This document shows, one piece after another, positions 42,301 to 42,672 of a DNA stretch of 42,672 nucleotides. A program made the position numbers and the translations under genes. The notes under the pieces were generated by a model. The model ran no database searches and was not told where the DNA came from. It saw only the letters and a program-made list of their open reading frames with translations. Origin of the DNA: JBDUDK01 sp040002995 (GTDB lineage Bacteria > Actinomycetota > Acidimicrobiia > Acidimicrobiales > Ilumatobacteraceae). The stretch lies in contig JBDUDK010000110.1 in the NCBI GenBank assembly GCA_040002995.1, positions 1 through 42,672 on the forward strand, in the 5' to 3' direction. How positions within the stretch are numbered: position 1 is the stretch's first letter; every line of letters begins with the position of its first letter.

Positions 42301-42545
42301 GTCGAGCCCTGGAGATCGCAGAACATCACGCTGACGCGCCGTCGGGTGCCAGACCCTGTGGTGCCCGCGCTGGCGCCCTCTCTCGCCCGCGCGAGCGTCG
42401 CGGCAACCTCTGGACTCTGGGGATCTAGCGCGGCGGCGGCCTCGGCCATCGCGATCGCCGAGGACCAGTCGGCCCGTTCTCGTGCATCCGCGCTGCCGTC
42501 GAGCAGTCGTCGAACCGCGGCCTGACGATCGTCTAGATCGGACAT
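39324..42545 (-). CDS. Class III nucleotide cyclase-AAA ATPase-TPR regulator
   Basis: A 1073-residue multidomain protein. A short N-terminal helical region (1-65) precedes a cyclase homology domain (about 70-240) with metal Asp in MFCDLQGSTE (D77) and MGDGLLVYF (D121) and the Asn/Arg pair in ETPNLAARVQ, so it could make a cyclic nucleotide. An STAND-type AAA domain (about 260-500) has Walker A GEAGIGKS and Walker B LLVIEDLHWAD. The C-terminal half (about 560-1060) is TPR-like. No LuxR DNA-binding domain is present. ATG at 42545 follows GGGGGAAG. First gene of the operon, and GTGA-coupled to the ADC-like gene, it likely senses or controls the pathway. Confidence 0.9.
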   Translation of the reverse strand: MSDLDDRQAAVRRLLDGSADARERADWSSAIAMAEAAAALDPQSPEVAATLARAREGASAGTTGSGTRRRVSVMFCDLQGSTEIASSRDPEETREVLHAYHQACTVIVSQYAGHVAHLMGDGLLVYFGYPRAHEDDGLRAVLAALAIVDAMSRLRSESTGEEWNLKVRIGIHTGLAVISDMGSGTWARPGDIVGETPNLAARVQAEAPPGMVLISADTLRLVHRRVDVAPLGARTLRGINRPVELFRVLSVHSEDDELKDDEVIGRNIERAALERAWTVAKQSGGYVVVAGEAGIGKSHFVRYAQRMVRADGGRHVTLRCSPLHSNTPLYPVVQQLSRMGSDFDDCGKQLEWLAGITEFAGIANDESLYLLANLASVPWPDDRRVPELQPEQARERTFGVLLAWLDALRADGPTLLVIEDLHWADPSTLELLHRCVADKRGPLLVLATTRQASGAAPGEPSVVIELGSIDADTCDELIDTLTSGRLDEATRRLVAERGDGVPLYIRELARMVVGDEGTDLPSDSITVPPTLNDLLVARLDSFPDQREVVEVLAVLGRPATTELINHLLPRSEAEVQNHLDLLERGGILRQAGAPPHYEFHHALLRDAAYEVQLLARRRELHRRAAAVLHELFSIAPDDQPQVLAHHYELAGDLESAAIYWMRSGLRHASIAAHAEAIGSFEQALRLAPHVKQNADEFEMGAQSGLAASLLAARGYTAPEVAAAYSRVRELSAVRGGHPHVLSLYGLWAYYHVTGESAASLETAERLLEQAVASNDADAQLAANAVLGYQLLRFGRLTESIDPLRIGRTWRSSQPLFPHHAGIGAGANLAMALWLLGHFAEARASVQEAVEAAEALEGPAAHFTRAYTHAFASELFQVAGQPGIARQHAGRAVQIAAEFGFASWLGAGMTNMKIAEALEGEPESAIPAIEYCLTAWRSAGASSSATQFGLGLALAYRTAGRPTNALAALEAALQVAEQSNERFIEAELYRVTGELITELDPANPAGLAALEQALAIAVEQGTRALRLRALMAIEHRHRTCDDCRSTIADLRALLSELDPTASDPEPLLAQARAL

Positions 42546-42567
42546 CTGGCTTCCCCCAGTGCGCGGC

Positions 42568-42573
42568 AGCCTA
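42568..42573 (-). promoter_or_regulatory. Candidate -10 (TAGGCT) for the 42545-33934 operon
   Basis: TAGGCT on the minus strand lies 22 nt upstream of ATG 42545, with the G-rich ribosome site in between. It is consistent with a short leader. No -35 is evident. Confidence 0.3.
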
Positions 42574-42595
42574 TTCCTCACGGCGCGCGCTCTGA

Positions 42596-42672
42596 TCAGG
42601 AGTTGCGAGGGGGTGGTCGGCTTTCTAATCGGCGTCCGTCGGGGGTGAGGATTTCGAGGGTGTTGTCGGGGT
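42596..42672 (-). CDS. C-terminus of a DUF222/13E12-type HNH protein (partial)
   Basis: The last 25 codons before TGA at 42596 read PDNTLEILTPDGRRLESRPP then PRNS. A terminal TPDGR-R--SRPPPR string after an N-T-L-E-ILTPDG strand is typical of the DUF222/HNH (13E12 repeat) proteins that are abundant and multicopy in actinobacteria. The rest, including any HNH motif, lies beyond the right edge. Confidence 0.6.
   Translation of the reverse strand, partial: PDNTLEILTPDGRRLESRPPPRNS

Noticed and set aside
1..42672. CRISPR arrays, tRNA or rRNA genes, insertion sequences, prophage
   Set aside because: No regularly spaced repeats, cloverleaf-like segments, transposase motifs or phage structural genes were seen; the only mobile-family hint is the DUF222/HNH tail at the right edge.

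Overview
This is a GC-rich, tightly packed bacterial chromosome segment, almost certainly from an actinobacterium and possibly an Acidimicrobiia-like lineage. Signs are a mycothiol synthase (mshD), a TIGR03086/mycothiol-dependent-isomerase-like protein, a DUF3499-like protein, a his operon running into trpE, and the tail of a DUF222/13E12-type HNH protein at the right edge. No tRNA, rRNA, CRISPR array, insertion sequence or prophage was seen.

Layout. 1-5819 (minus): hisC-hisB-hisH-hisA-hisF, a lone GroES-like gene, hisI and trpE (runs off the left edge). 5883-10520: housekeeping genes (small coiled-coil protein, nth, mshD, VIT-family transporter, rlmN, a Tat-exported protein). 10571-12909 (minus): two tandem CNNM/CBS membrane proteins. 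12994-19254 (plus): four overlapping genes encoding a heterodimeric ABC exporter, a benzoylformate-decarboxylase-like ThDP enzyme and a stand-alone ABC ATPase. 19251-27477: SRPBCC protein, secreted helical protein, DUF3499-like protein, DEAD-box helicase, a 37-residue basic protein, amidase, nitronate monooxygenase, amidohydrolase, YjbR protein and a membrane protein whose N-terminus looks frameshifted. 27729-32582: two-component system, GGDEF-EAL protein and a copper-binding lipoprotein. 33093-33930: TIGR03086 protein and a truncated secreted-protein remnant.

33934-42545 (minus) is the most unusual part. A nucleotide-cyclase/AAA/TPR regulator is followed by an acetoacetate-decarboxylase-like protein, a large FAD oxidoreductase, a beta-sandwich protein, a polyprenyl synthase and a DsrE-family protein, with start/stop overlaps at all junctions but the last. 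The DsrE gene carries an in-frame TGA exactly where the family has the first Cys of its CxxC, followed by a well-formed bacterial SECIS-like hairpin. It is best read as a selenoprotein (Sec80), which ordinary ORF calling cuts to 79 residues. I infer an undescribed isoprenoid/redox operon ending in a selenoprotein.

Two genome-style patterns recur. Many starts have a TANNNT -10-like hexamer 6-9 nt upstream, suggesting leaderless transcripts. Five convergent gene pairs end tail to tail with exactly 4 nt of overlap (CTAG or CTAA).
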